Assembly (NCBI RefSeq): GCF_001612845.1
Contig: NZ_BDBF01000004.1
Coordinates: forward strand, 1 to 64,000
Length of the DNA: 64,000 nucleotides
Reading direction: 5' to 3'
From: Nocardia elegans NBRC 108235
GTDB lineage: Bacteria > Actinomycetota > Actinomycetes > Mycobacteriales > Mycobacteriaceae
The first letter of the stretch is position 1, and the number at the start of each line of letters is the position of its first letter. A program made the translations under genes and the position numbers. The notes beneath the pieces were generated by a model. It saw only the letters and a program-made list of their open reading frames with translations. It did not search any database and was not told the DNA's origin. Shown piece by piece: positions 46,834 to 56,048 of this stretch.

Positions 46834-46982
46834 GGCTCGCGACGGAGTTTCTGAGCATCCTCGTCCTACTCGGAATCCTGCTTTTCCTCATTTCGCCGAG
46901 CACGGTGCTTGCGGTTGTGTTCCTGGTGGTGCTGTGGGCCGGTTGGCGCCGGCGTCCCCGCCGATCGGGGGCGCGGCGATGA
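46830..46982 (+). CDS. Single-span mini membrane protein
   Basis: 50 aa, ATGA-coupled to both neighbours. A long hydrophobic stretch (FLSILVLLGILLFLISPSTV and LAVVFLVVLWAG) could make two short helices, ended by a very basic tail (WRRRPRRSGARR) that would stay in the cytoplasm. The double 4-bp overlap and intact frame support it despite its size. Confidence 0.6.
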   Translation: MRLATEFLSILVLLGILLFLISPSTVLAVVFLVVLWAGWRRRPRRSGARR

Positions 46983-47290
46983 CCGAGATGGACCGCTACT
47001 ACTACACATTCGATCACCGCACAGGTGAGCCGATCGGCATTGGTGATTCGCTTCTCGGCGGCGGATTCAGCACGGGCCAGCGCTCTCGGACGCCGATGCT
47101 CACCGCGCGCCAGCGTGCTGCGCTGTTGGTGGTAGCACTCGCGTTTGCGGCCGGCTTCTACGCCGCGGTGCTGCTGTTGGACCGCGGGACAAACCAGGAT
47201 CCGACCATCGTCGTCTGCCCTGAGCCGGGAACCGGGCAGGTGGCCGTTGTTCCGGCCGAGTGCGGTGCCCCGCAGGGGGTGACTCGATGA
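46979..47290 (+). CDS. Small single-span membrane protein
   Basis: 103 aa. A soluble Tyr-rich N-terminus (DRYYYTFDHRTGEPIG) precedes one hydrophobic helix (AALLVVALAFAAGFYAAVLLL) and an outward C-terminal part with two cysteines (VVCPEPG, AECGAP). Bounded by ATGA overlaps. Possibly part of the transfer apparatus; no family recognised. Confidence 0.6.
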   Translation: MTEMDRYYYTFDHRTGEPIGIGDSLLGGGFSTGQRSRTPMLTARQRAALLVVALAFAAGFYAAVLLLDRGTNQDPTIVVCPEPGTGQVAVVPAECGAPQGVTR

Positions 47291-47646
47291 GGCTGCCGAA
47301 GGTTTGGGGTCCTGCCGAGTGGGCGCGCGCCGCTGCGCCGGCCATTCCGTCGATCACTGTCGATCAGGGTGTTATGCGGTCGGAGGCGACCGAGCACCGG
47401 GCGATGGACATCGGTGACGGCAAGTGGGCGTTCACGGGGCTCCCCGGTCGCCAGTTCACGTCCGAGCAGGCGCGAGATGGAATGCGCCTGGCGGTGGCAC
47501 CGGATCGGTTGGAAGCCCGGGAGTGGGCCAGTTCGCTCGGGCTGACCGTGAATGAGGCGATCGGCCTGATCCGTGCGGCCACGCCGATGGTCGAGAAGTC
47601 CTCGAATCCGACCGCTGTGGAGCGGGATTGGGGGCTGGCGCGATGA
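47287..47646 (+). CDS. Hypothetical protein ending DWGLAR
   Basis: 119 aa, soluble. The part GKWAFTGLPGRQFTSEQARDGMRLAVAPDRLEAREWASSLGLTVNEAIGLIR resembles the middle of the next gene's product (RGWQVSWLPDRDDLTAEEARDALVVARLS ... LGIGLDPREAVKLVR), so the two look like diverged tandem duplicates. Ends with the DWGLAR coupler peptide. Confidence 0.6.
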   Translation: MRLPKVWGPAEWARAAAPAIPSITVDQGVMRSEATEHRAMDIGDGKWAFTGLPGRQFTSEQARDGMRLAVAPDRLEAREWASSLGLTVNEAIGLIRAATPMVEKSSNPTAVERDWGLAR

Positions 47647-48152
47647 ATACTCGACTGACTCAGGCTGCCAGGGCGGCCGGCGTGCGTGTGGAACCGAACC
47701 GGATGGGGTTCGACGATCTGCCGCATACCGCCGCCCGCGGTGATCGCGGCTGGCAGGTCTCCTGGCTGCCCGATCGTGACGACCTCACTGCCGAGGAAGC
47801 GCGTGACGCTCTCGTGGTCGCGCGCTTGTCGAACACCCACCGTGTGCGGGCATTTGCCCGGCGGGACTGGCCGCAGATCAAGACCCTGGCGCTCGGCATC
47901 GGGCTCGACCCGCGCGAGGCAGTCAAACTGGTCCGCGACGCTGAGGCTCAGGCCCGCGAGACGGCGATTCCCACGCGCGTGCAGCAGATCCCGCACCTCG
48001 CCGAAGCGGCGGCGCGCCATCCGGAGACTGCCGACCGGCTCGTCTCGGTCGACGCACCGACACCGCCGACCGTGCGCACCCCAGGACGGGTGCCAGGCCA
48101 GTGGCTCGGATCCGGCGCGTTTCTGGAGCAGGACCGGGGGATGGACCGATGA
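47643..48152 (+). CDS. Hypothetical protein, paralogue of the preceding gene
   Basis: 169 aa. Residues ~35-100 parallel the preceding protein (see there); a C-terminal extension of about 60 residues is Pro/Arg-rich and ends DRGMDR. ATGA-coupled both sides. Function unknown. Confidence 0.6.
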   Translation: MNTRLTQAARAAGVRVEPNRMGFDDLPHTAARGDRGWQVSWLPDRDDLTAEEARDALVVARLSNTHRVRAFARRDWPQIKTLALGIGLDPREAVKLVRDAEAQARETAIPTRVQQIPHLAEAAARHPETADRLVSVDAPTPPTVRTPGRVPGQWLGSGAFLEQDRGMDR

Positions 48153-48448
48153 ACCAGTCGTTTTCATCAGTCCGCGACTACGCAACGACGGTCGAACCGG
48201 CGGTAGAGCTGTTCACCGACGATCTGCTCCCGGAATGTGAATTGCTAGCGGACCGACGTCCGTGCAGTAACCGGGTGTGCTGGGTTGTGACGGTCTTGTG
48301 CTGCGGCTCCGTGGTTTTCGCCTGCAACAGCTGCTTGGAGGATCTTCGCGACACCTTCGATGCCTACCGGACTGTTCGGTGCGGCGCCCGCCATTGCCGG
48401 ACTCGGCTGACGAGCTTCTCGGGATTCGTCCGGGTGGTGCCTCTATGA
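48149..48448 (+). CDS. Cysteine-rich small protein
   Basis: 99 aa with eight cysteines grouped as CELL...CSNRVC, CC...CNSC and CGARHC. The spacing suggests a treble-clef or double zinc site. Immediately upstream of the primase-like gene (ATGA), so perhaps an accessory DNA-binding protein. Confidence 0.55.
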   Translation: MNQSFSSVRDYATTVEPAVELFTDDLLPECELLADRRPCSNRVCWVVTVLCCGSVVFACNSCLEDLRDTFDAYRTVRCGARHCRTRLTSFSGFVRVVPL

Positions 48449-49467
48449 CCGGGCAGGGATTTGGGCCGTCGTTCGATCGGGTGGTCGATGCGTTGCGGCA
48501 GGTCACCGTCGAGGCGTCGAGCAATTCCGGGCAGTGGACGAAGTTCCGTTGCCCTGCGCACGAGGACTCGTCGCCGTCGCTGGGTGTGAAGTACGACCCG
48601 CGTCGGGAGAAGACGATCGTCAATTGCTTCGCCGGGTGTCCGCAGGAAGAGGTGCTGGAGGCTGCGCACATCCGGGTGCGTGATCTGTTCGATCATCTGC
48701 CCGAGCGCGGTCGCGGCAGGCAGCGGGCCGGCCAGCAGCGTCGGCCGGCCGCGGCGCCGAATCCGGTTCGCCGCCACCGACCTCAGCAGCCGTCCCGCGA
48801 TTTGGGTGCCGTTGTCGGGCCGCGACGCCGGGTGGCGACCTACACGTACACGACTGCGGCGAATGAGCCTGTCGGACAGGTGGTTCGCACCGTGACCCCG
48901 CACGAGCACGGGATCGAGAAGGGCTTCTATCAGCGCCGCTGGGACGCCTCCGATCGCACGTGGGTGTCGGGGGGATTCAAGCCGGTGCTGTATCAGGCAC
49001 CGATTGTGGCGTGGGCGATCGAGCAGGGTCACCCGATCTTGGTGTGCGAGGGCGAAAAGGACGTCGATCGCGCGATCGCCGCGGGCTACCCGGCGACCTG
49101 CAACGCCGGCGGTGCGGGGAAGTTCCGGCCCGAACACGCCGAGCAGCTGCGTGGCGCCCGGCATGTGGTCATCGTCGCCGACCGCGACGGACCGGGGTTC
49201 GACCACGCGATCAGCGTGCACGACTGCTTGCAGGGGATCGGCGGGCACGTCGAGGTGATGCAGGCCGCGACCGGAAAAGACCTGTCGGACCACTTCGACG
49301 CCGGCCACGACATCAACCAACTCACCCGTATACCGGCCGATCAGCTCGCGCTGTACCGCGAAGGCCCAGCCGGGCGGGGGACGGGGCCGCGCCAGGTTCC
49401 CACGGTCTCCGTTCCGCGCCAACCGAATGTCGGTCGCCCGCAGATGGATTGGGGGTTGGACCGATGA
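48445..49467 (+). CDS. CHC2/TOPRIM primase-like protein
   Basis: 340 aa. Residues 30-70 form a DnaG-type zinc finger (FRCPAHEDSSPSL ... VNCFAGCPQEE) with Cys36, His39, Cys61, Cys65. After a Pro/Arg linker, a TOPRIM domain has VCEGEKDVDRAIAAG with its Glu and VIVADRDGPG with the DxD. It lacks a DnaG catalytic core of full length, the short 'element primase' plan. Likely aids replication or strand conversion after transfer. Ends MDWGLDR. Confidence 0.75.
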   Translation: MTGQGFGPSFDRVVDALRQVTVEASSNSGQWTKFRCPAHEDSSPSLGVKYDPRREKTIVNCFAGCPQEEVLEAAHIRVRDLFDHLPERGRGRQRAGQQRRPAAAPNPVRRHRPQQPSRDLGAVVGPRRRVATYTYTTAANEPVGQVVRTVTPHEHGIEKGFYQRRWDASDRTWVSGGFKPVLYQAPIVAWAIEQGHPILVCEGEKDVDRAIAAGYPATCNAGGAGKFRPEHAEQLRGARHVVIVADRDGPGFDHAISVHDCLQGIGGHVEVMQAATGKDLSDHFDAGHDINQLTRIPADQLALYREGPAGRGTGPRQVPTVSVPRQPNVGRPQMDWGLDR

Positions 49468-50348
49468 CGGCTTCCGATGCACATCCGATGTGCAGCTGCG
49501 GTTGCGGCAGGCCGGGCGATCAGGGCCACGGCATGTGTAAGGCGGCCTACAGCCGGCACCGGCGCCGCCAATTGGCGTACGGCCGTTGGCAACCACGCGT
49601 CGCTCCAGATACTGCACGCGCGCACATCGACCAGCTGCTTGCTGCCGGACTCAAACCCAAGCATGTGGCGGAGCTGGCCGGCATCAGCCATTCGACGATG
49701 ACCAACCTTGCTCGCCCGGAAACCGAGCACATCAGCGCGAAGACCGAGCAAGCAATTCTCGCGGTCGCGGTGCCCGAACGGGCCGGCGACGTCGCGGCGG
49801 ACACGGCACTGGTGCCGATCACCGGGGCGCGGCGACGCATTCAGGCACTGATCGCGTACGGGTATCCCCAAAGTCGTTTGGCCCACGAACTGGGAATCAA
49901 GCCCAGTCACGCCACTATGGCCGCTCTCGTCGAGCGAGCCTTGCCCGAAGGCCACACCGGGCAGTCGCTGCCTGCCGGTCGCGACCGTGACATCAAGGCT
50001 CTGTTCGGCCGGCTGCAGATGACGCCAGGGCCGTCAGATCAGGCCCGTGCCTACGGCCGCGCCCGCGGCTGGGCACTGCCGTTCGAATGGGATGAAGACG
50101 CCCTCGACGACCCGAATGCGCAACCGGACCGCGCCGGATGGCAACCGCCGTCGGAGCAAGAAATTCGGCAGGCGCGCCGCGCTCAGGTCGCCGAACTCAC
50201 CGCTCGCGGTCGATCGGCGTCGCAAATCGCTGAGCACCTGCACGTCACCAAACGCACCGTCGTGCGCGATCGGCAGTTCGCATCCGCTCACCTCGCACCT
50301 GCCGGCACACCGGACCGGCCCGAACTCGATTGGGGGTTGGACCGATGA
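49464..50348 (+). CDS. Multi-HTH protein of the replication/transfer operon
   Basis: 294 aa. Begins with a small zinc-like motif (MCSCGCGRPG ... GMCKAAY), then three helix-turn-helix-like segments: LKPKHVAELAGISHSTMTNL, YPQSRLAHELGIKPSHATM and RSASQIAEHLHVTKRTVVRDR. A candidate regulator or origin-binding protein. Ends DWGLDR and is ATGA-coupled to the next gene. Confidence 0.65.
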   Translation: MTASDAHPMCSCGCGRPGDQGHGMCKAAYSRHRRRQLAYGRWQPRVAPDTARAHIDQLLAAGLKPKHVAELAGISHSTMTNLARPETEHISAKTEQAILAVAVPERAGDVAADTALVPITGARRRIQALIAYGYPQSRLAHELGIKPSHATMAALVERALPEGHTGQSLPAGRDRDIKALFGRLQMTPGPSDQARAYGRARGWALPFEWDEDALDDPNAQPDRAGWQPPSEQEIRQARRAQVAELTARGRSASQIAEHLHVTKRTVVRDRQFASAHLAPAGTPDRPELDWGLDR

Positions 50349-51145
50349 CACGACCAAAGCCGAACCCGCGATTGCAGTGGACCGATCGCGACGAGAAGGT
50401 CACGCGCTTCGCATGTCAGCAGTGGTGTCTCGACTTCACCGCCGTGCAGCTGGCGTGCGGCACCGAGCGTTCCCGCACATACACCCTGATCGAGCGGTGG
50501 CGGGATGGCTTCGGTGTCCTGCGGTCGGTGTCGATCCGGCCGGATAACGCCGACCGGGACGTCACGGTGATCTGGCCGTGGCCGGCGGTGGCCGCAGAGC
50601 GCCTCGAACACGCGGTCTCGCCGTGGAATCCGACCGGTACCAACATCACTCACAAACTCGCCGTCTCCCGTGTACGGGCCGCCCTGTGCGGACTGGACGA
50701 ATCGCTGTGGGTGCCGGAACGGAAGCTGTTGCGGGACGCCGCGATCGCGGCTGGGCAGCGTCCGGGCGGGTTGATGGTTGTCGACCGCGGCGGGCTCGTG
50801 CCGCGTAGGCCGGGATTCGGGCGCCCGCATGTGCACGACGGCCGCTATCTGCACCGCGGGCGCTGGCTGGCTGTGGAGGTCGAGCTGACGCTGAAGCGCC
50901 CCACGAAGAAGCGGCTGGCCGCCACCGTGGTCGACGCCTACAAGCAGGCCACCGCCATCGACGCCGGTCTGCTCTACGTCTACGGCACCGAACAGATCAG
51001 CCGAGCCCTGATCAGCGTGATCGAAGACCTCATCCAAGCCGGCCGAATCCCGGCCCGTCCCGACATCCGATTGCGGTCGCTGGCCGACGTCATCGCGCAC
51101 CGCTCTATCGACCTGCCCGCAGCAAGACAGGAGGGCACCGCATGA
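50345..51145 (+). CDS. Replication-relaxation-like or nuclease-fold protein
   Basis: 266 aa. An N-terminal helix-turn-helix-like part (FTAVQLACGTERSRTYTLIERW) leads to a core with HVHDGRYLHRGRWLAVEVELTLKRPTKKR, then YGTEQISRALISVIEDL. The HxxD...EvE arrangement resembles actinobacterial replication-relaxation proteins and PD-(D/E)XK folds. Just upstream of the VirD4-like ATPase, where a relaxase or accessory would be expected, but no canonical relaxase His triad is seen. Confidence 0.55.
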   Translation: MTRPKPNPRLQWTDRDEKVTRFACQQWCLDFTAVQLACGTERSRTYTLIERWRDGFGVLRSVSIRPDNADRDVTVIWPWPAVAAERLEHAVSPWNPTGTNITHKLAVSRVRAALCGLDESLWVPERKLLRDAAIAAGQRPGGLMVVDRGGLVPRRPGFGRPHVHDGRYLHRGRWLAVEVELTLKRPTKKRLAATVVDAYKQATAIDAGLLYVYGTEQISRALISVIEDLIQAGRIPARPDIRLRSLADVIAHRSIDLPAARQEGTA

Positions 51146-53355
51146 CCACCCACGACAGAATCCCCGCACCGACCGAGTGCCTACCGCTCATCACACCCCA
51201 CGACTGCGACGCAGCCAACGCGCCCGCACCGCAGCAGATCACGCCCGCACCGGTGGGCGATTGTCGCCCGCTGATTACCCCGCAGGACTGCGGCAGCGCA
51301 TCGGCGCCGACGCCGCAGCATCCGGTGTTCGAGGTGACGACGACCCAGCACGGGGAGCAGGCGAAAGAGCCGGGCTGGCTGCACTTCATGAACACCCACG
51401 ACCCCTCGCTGCACCCGAATACCGAATGGGTGCAACACCTGGGCGCGTTTCTCGCCGATGCCGGGGCCGGCGTCGGTGTCACCGGCGCGATGACCGCTGC
51501 CGCGATCCTTCAGGCGCGCCGGATGGGGTGGGAGCCGGCGCGGCTGCGCAACTATGCGGCTGCCTCGTTGATCCTGCCCGCGACCACCGCGCTGGTGGGC
51601 ACGTCGCCGTGGGCGCCGCTGGAACTGTTCGCCCACGGCACCGCGCTGGCGGTGGAAGCCGACTGGCTGCCCGCGATGCTGGAGATGAGCGTGACCGGTA
51701 TCCCGGTCGCGTTGGCTGCGGCGACGTGGTGGTGGGCACGCAACCGCAACCAGCTGCACACCGTCGGCAAGAAAGACATTCCCGCCACCGAGCGCGCGCA
51801 GCGCCGAGAGATCGACGCCAAGTTCAACGCCGCCCGGGCACTGGCAGGCCGGGCCACACCGCTGACCACGGTCACCGGCCGCGGCCGAGGACGGCGCAGC
51901 ATCGTGCTCGGACGACAGGCCGCCGTGGTGAGCCAGCACCGTAAGTCCGTTGCCGGACAGTTGAGCTCGACGACGGACACGTTGCTGACGATCCCGTACA
52001 GCGCGGTCCGCAAGCACGTCGGCATCCTGGGTGGCCCTGGTTCGGGCAAGACCACCGGGGAGTGCCGGCTGTCGGTGGCGTCGCATTTCGCCAGCCACGA
52101 GCGCTATCTGGCCGCCGCGGCGCTGCCGACGGCCACGCGGAAGGCGTTGGGTATCAAGCCCAAACGCGCGGTGAGCATCTTCCTGTCCTGCAAGGGCGGC
52201 ATCGAAGACCTGGTCACCTACGCGGACCTGAAGGCGGCCCTGCTCGCCGGCGGCGTGCACCCGTCGCGGATCGCGATGGTCCCGGCCGACAAACTCAACA
52301 TCTGGGCGCTGAAGGCGGGCCCGTTGCGGCATGTCATCGAGGACCTTGCCCCTACTGCGAAGGCCAGCGATTCAGCGCAGAAGTTCTACGAAGAACTCCG
52401 TATCTCGCTGGTGCACTTGATCATCGACGCCCCCGATCCCGACGCCGGGAAGGGCCCGAGCGAGAACCCGCCGACCAACTCGAAGGAGTTCATGTCGCGG
52501 TTCGACCCGGCGTGGCTGTGGCATGCGTGGGGAGGCGAATTCAACGGCGACGGACATTTCGTGTTCCCGGACAAACCGGCGCACCGGCCGGAGCTGAACG
52601 CGATCATCGCCGCGAACGACGGCAAACAGCCGGTACTGCCGGCCGAGACCGCACGTTTCGACAACCTGTTTCGTGAGTTGGACGGAGTGTTCGACGGTCC
52701 GTTCGATCTGCTCGACAAGGACTACTGGTTCATCACCGTTCCGGGCACCGCGCAGAAGAGTGTCGCGGTATCGCAGGCCAAAGCCGTGATCAAGCTGGTC
52801 GAACAGGTCGCCGCGACCCCGCACGGCTGCGAGATCACCTTCACCATCGACGAATTCTCCCGGGTGTCGGAAGGCGCCAGCCTCACCGATGCCTGCGAGG
52901 CACTGCGCTCGCAGGGCGTGGCTTGCATCGTCGGCGCGCACTCGTTCGAATCGCTGGCCGGCACCGACCGCGACGCCAAACAGCTCATGAAGGCATGGTC
53001 CGGTGGGCTGCTGTGCTTCGGCATGGAAGGCCCCGACGACGTCGTCACCCTCTACGGCACCCGCCGGGCGCTGGAACCGTCGCGGCACACGTTAAGAGAC
53101 CGCCACGGCGACGAGGGCCAGGTCCGCATGCAGGACGCCTTGCTCATCGACCCGAACCTGCTGCGGCGCCTCGAACCCGGTGACTGCGTCTACGTCAACC
53201 GCGGCACCGCGACATGGGGACGAATCACACCGCTGGATCCCGACACGATCCCGCTGCGCCCAATGCAGCCGAGCACCAAGCACGCCACAACCAAGCAGGG
53301 CCGGTGGCGACGTGCCGGCGGTGCGTTGCTCCACGGGCGTGGAGCGCCCGCGTGA
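51142..53355 (+). CDS. VirD4/TraG-like coupling ATPase
   Basis: 737 aa. The N-terminus has two copies of a C-x-PLITP-x-DC motif (13-22 and 41-50). Hydrophobic segments at about 140-200 anchor it. The ATPase has Walker A GGPGSGKTT (297-305), a coupling-protein-like region LSCKGGIEDLVTYADLK, and Walker B FTIDEFSRV followed by LRSQGVACIVGAHSFESL, typical of T4 coupling proteins. It should pump or deliver DNA in conjugation. No VirB4 partner is present, so it may act alone or use another element's channel. Confidence 0.8.
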   Translation: MTTHDRIPAPTECLPLITPHDCDAANAPAPQQITPAPVGDCRPLITPQDCGSASAPTPQHPVFEVTTTQHGEQAKEPGWLHFMNTHDPSLHPNTEWVQHLGAFLADAGAGVGVTGAMTAAAILQARRMGWEPARLRNYAAASLILPATTALVGTSPWAPLELFAHGTALAVEADWLPAMLEMSVTGIPVALAAATWWWARNRNQLHTVGKKDIPATERAQRREIDAKFNAARALAGRATPLTTVTGRGRGRRSIVLGRQAAVVSQHRKSVAGQLSSTTDTLLTIPYSAVRKHVGILGGPGSGKTTGECRLSVASHFASHERYLAAAALPTATRKALGIKPKRAVSIFLSCKGGIEDLVTYADLKAALLAGGVHPSRIAMVPADKLNIWALKAGPLRHVIEDLAPTAKASDSAQKFYEELRISLVHLIIDAPDPDAGKGPSENPPTNSKEFMSRFDPAWLWHAWGGEFNGDGHFVFPDKPAHRPELNAIIAANDGKQPVLPAETARFDNLFRELDGVFDGPFDLLDKDYWFITVPGTAQKSVAVSQAKAVIKLVEQVAATPHGCEITFTIDEFSRVSEGASLTDACEALRSQGVACIVGAHSFESLAGTDRDAKQLMKAWSGGLLCFGMEGPDDVVTLYGTRRALEPSRHTLRDRHGDEGQVRMQDALLIDPNLLRRLEPGDCVYVNRGTATWGRITPLDPDTIPLRPMQPSTKHATTKQGRWRRAGGALLHGRGAPA

Positions 53356-53918
53356 GCCCCGCCAAGGACTTCGGCGACCACGACGACCAGCCAGACAAAT
53401 CCCAGGACCAGCAGGCAAAGGAGGACCCCACCATGCTGCCCGAACCCATCGAACCCGACGACATCCCACCCATCCCCGAGAAGGCGATCGAGGCACCCAA
53501 ACCCGCCGCAGACGACCGCCTCGACGTTGAAACCCCCAGCGTCGGACAGCTGTACGCGATGTTCCCCGACGCCATGCCCAAGAACACGCCCGAGCGACGC
53601 GCACGCCACCTTGCCGCGGTCCCCGACCTCGATGCCACCGACACTGGGGCTCTGCCGGCCGCTGACATCGAGAACCTCGACGATCCGTGGGTCGCCGCCG
53701 CGCTGCGATGGCGCGCAGTCATCGCGTTCTGGTGGCGCCCCGCGGCCACCGGTGTGGCGGTCGCCGCGATCACCGTGATCGCGTTCTTCGCCGCCGGCGC
53801 CGCAGTCGGCATCGCCTGGTTCATCTACGGCGTCGGCTGGACCGGCCACAGCGTGTGGACCACCCACGGCCGCCCCAACCTTCGCCAGCTCGCCCGCGCC
53901 AAGCGCGCCCGTTGGTAA
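53352..53918 (+). CDS. Small membrane protein with acidic N-terminus
   Basis: 188 aa from a GTG overlapping the ATPase stop (GTGA). Residues 1-115 are acidic and Pro-rich; two hydrophobic segments near the C-terminus (VAVAAITVIAFFAAGAAVGI, AWFIYGVGW) are followed by a basic tail. Probably a partner of the coupling ATPase; no family recognised. Confidence 0.6.
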   Translation: MSPAKDFGDHDDQPDKSQDQQAKEDPTMLPEPIEPDDIPPIPEKAIEAPKPAADDRLDVETPSVGQLYAMFPDAMPKNTPERRARHLAAVPDLDATDTGALPAADIENLDDPWVAAALRWRAVIAFWWRPAATGVAVAAITVIAFFAAGAAVGIAWFIYGVGWTGHSVWTTHGRPNLRQLARAKRARW

Positions 53919-53962
53919 CCGACACCGCGATCCAACCACCGACTAGAAGAGGACCAAACCAT

Positions 53963-55222
53963 ATGCCTCACAACACATCCGAAACCGACCAGATCGTCAA
54001 CGAAATGTCCGGGCTGGCCCGCCGGGTCAACCACGTTCTGAGCTCCTGGCGAACCATGAACCCGACCGCGACGCGCGTGCCCCGCAGTGTGCGGCGCGAG
54101 ATCAACGCACTGGTCAAGGCAGACGCCCACCAAACCAAATTCGCCCACTCCCAAGAGCGTCGACGCCTGACCGCCAGCCTGGTCGAATACCGGTGGAGAC
54201 TGCTCAACGAACAGCAAATCCGCGCGTGGGACACCCCCGACACCTGGTTCGATCGCCAGCGCGACCTCGACGCCACCCGGCAGCGAATCGAGAATCGTAT
54301 CTACGGCTCCCAGCACCTCACGGCCACCGAACGCGGTCAGGCCGTCACCTCGCTGGCCACCGTCCACGCCTACCCGCGCGACCCGGTCCGGCCCATCTTC
54401 CGGCCGACCTGGGGTCTGGACACCCTGCGTGCGCGAGCACGCGACGGATTGACCCGGCTGCGTACCGGTATCGCCGGCCCGGCCGAACAGCGCCAGCTGC
54501 AGCAGTGGGAACAGCTGCACCGCGAACGCGCCGCCTACGCCGCACTGGCCGAACAGCGGCAGGCGTATCAGCCGTCGTTCCAGCGCGCTTGGGTGCCGAC
54601 GGTCGAACGAGAGCAAGAGCAGTTCGGACAGCAGCCCGCGCCCGCGCGGCCGGAACCGGCGTCCGAAGTTGTGGAACGGGACGCCGAGACAGGACCTCGG
54701 AACCGCCCAGAGAGTGAGCGAGCTCGCTCTTACGAGGTAGTGGTGGGCAGCGCGGAGATCGTGCGCACTCACCCGGAGATGGCCCAACGAGCCGAGTTCA
54801 CCAGCCTCCCCGAAGGACACGACTGGGCGCTCGATCGTCTCGCCGACGACTCCCACGGCTGGCCCAAAAACGCCGATCTGGTCGTCAACATCAGCGAAGT
54901 CGGTGCTGAGTCCCCGACCTACCACGCCGTCGGCCCACGCGACACGGTTATCGACGAGGTCACCGGATGGCAGATCGACCATGAGCACACCCAGATCAAC
55001 GAGATCGAGCGACTCCGCGCCGAACTCAGCCAGACCCGGGCCGAGAACGAGCGGCTCCGCACCGAAAACGCCGAACTGACAAACAAATTCGCCGAACACG
55101 ACCTGGATCGGCAGCAGGCGCGGACCGCGAACGGTCCCGCAGCGGCGATGCCGCGACCGGCGCAGCCGATCTTCCACGGCCCCGTCATCACCAAGCCCGT
55201 CCTCAACGGACTCGACCGATGA
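53963..55222 (+). CDS. Coiled-coil protein, unknown function
   Basis: 419 aa; AGAGGA precedes the ATG at 53963, 44 bp after the previous stop, the widest gap of this operon. Helical and Gln/Arg-rich to ~240; C-terminal leucine-zipper-like coiled coil (INEIERLRAELSQTRAENER). Ends LNGLDR. Possibly structural in DNA transfer. Confidence 0.6.
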   Translation: MPHNTSETDQIVNEMSGLARRVNHVLSSWRTMNPTATRVPRSVRREINALVKADAHQTKFAHSQERRRLTASLVEYRWRLLNEQQIRAWDTPDTWFDRQRDLDATRQRIENRIYGSQHLTATERGQAVTSLATVHAYPRDPVRPIFRPTWGLDTLRARARDGLTRLRTGIAGPAEQRQLQQWEQLHRERAAYAALAEQRQAYQPSFQRAWVPTVEREQEQFGQQPAPARPEPASEVVERDAETGPRNRPESERARSYEVVVGSAEIVRTHPEMAQRAEFTSLPEGHDWALDRLADDSHGWPKNADLVVNISEVGAESPTYHAVGPRDTVIDEVTGWQIDHEHTQINEIERLRAELSQTRAENERLRTENAELTNKFAEHDLDRQQARTANGPAAAMPRPAQPIFHGPVITKPVLNGLDR

Positions 55223-55350
55223 CCGATCTCGATCAAACCACCCCGAGCCGAAACAGCCGCCCGGCCACCGGAGCCGGCACCCGATCCACCCACCCGGTGC
55301 CGGTCACCGAGCCCGCCAGCCGCCCACAGGAACGAGGGGCACGGCAGTGA
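55219..55350 (+). CDS. Mini-ORF, 43 aa
   Basis: ATGA-coupled at both ends (GTGA into the next gene). Product is Pro/Ser/Thr/Arg-rich and probably disordered (STHPVPVTEPASRPQERGARQ). Support comes only from the exact overlaps. Confidence 0.4.
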   Translation: MTDLDQTTPSRNSRPATGAGTRSTHPVPVTEPASRPQERGARQ

Positions 55351-56048
55351 CACCCGATCAAGCCCGCGACAAGGTCACCAAGCTGCGCGCCCACGCCGAC
55401 AGCGTCAACGGCACCCCCGAAGCCGTCCTGTTCTACGCCAAGGCCAACGAATTGGCCGCCGCGTACGGGCTCCCGCTCACCGAGCACCGCCAGCCAGCCG
55501 CCGAGACACCGCGCCCGAATCGGGCGCGGCCCAGCGGCACACAGCAATCCACCCCCACGAACGCGAGTAGGACCACCACCATGACCGGCACCGCAACCAA
55601 GACGAAGCCGGCCCGCCCCGCGGGCGACACCACGATGAGCAAGGCGTTCACCCCGCGTACCCGTGCCGCGTTCAACCGCACCAGCGAACCCGGCGCGCAG
55701 ATCGAAGGCGTCATCGTCGCCATCGAGGAAGAGCCCGACCTCGATTACCGCACTCGCGCACCGAAACTCGACGCTGACGGCAACGAGCGCATGGTTCCGA
55801 TCCTGATCGTGCAGACCGACGGCACCACCAAACCCTATGGGCAGGGCCTGCGGAAGGTCTGGGTCCGCACCGGCATCGCCGATGCCCTCATCGGCGCATG
55901 CATGGACGCCGGCGCCACCCGCACCGCCGTCGGCGGCAAGGTGCGGCTCCGGTACGAGGGACTCGGTGAACCGCCTGCCCCGAACTTCTCCGCCCCGAAG
56001 CTCTACACCGCCGTCTACGAGCCGCCCGTTGGAGAGGGGGAGTGCTGA
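55347..56048 (+). CDS. DUF2786-like protein with C-terminal beta domain
   Basis: 233 aa from GTG. N-terminal helices (KVTKLRAHADS ... EAVLFYAKANELAAAYGL) match the DUF2786 pattern. After a low-complexity linker, a beta-rich domain (GAQIEGVIVAIEEEPDLDYRTR ... KVRLRYEGLGEPP) resembles OB/single-strand-binding-like modules seen on phage and plasmid proteins. Possibly ssDNA-related. Confidence 0.6.
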   Translation: MTPDQARDKVTKLRAHADSVNGTPEAVLFYAKANELAAAYGLPLTEHRQPAAETPRPNRARPSGTQQSTPTNASRTTTMTGTATKTKPARPAGDTTMSKAFTPRTRAAFNRTSEPGAQIEGVIVAIEEEPDLDYRTRAPKLDADGNERMVPILIVQTDGTTKPYGQGLRKVWVRTGIADALIGACMDAGATRTAVGGKVRLRYEGLGEPPAPNFSAPKLYTAVYEPPVGEGEC

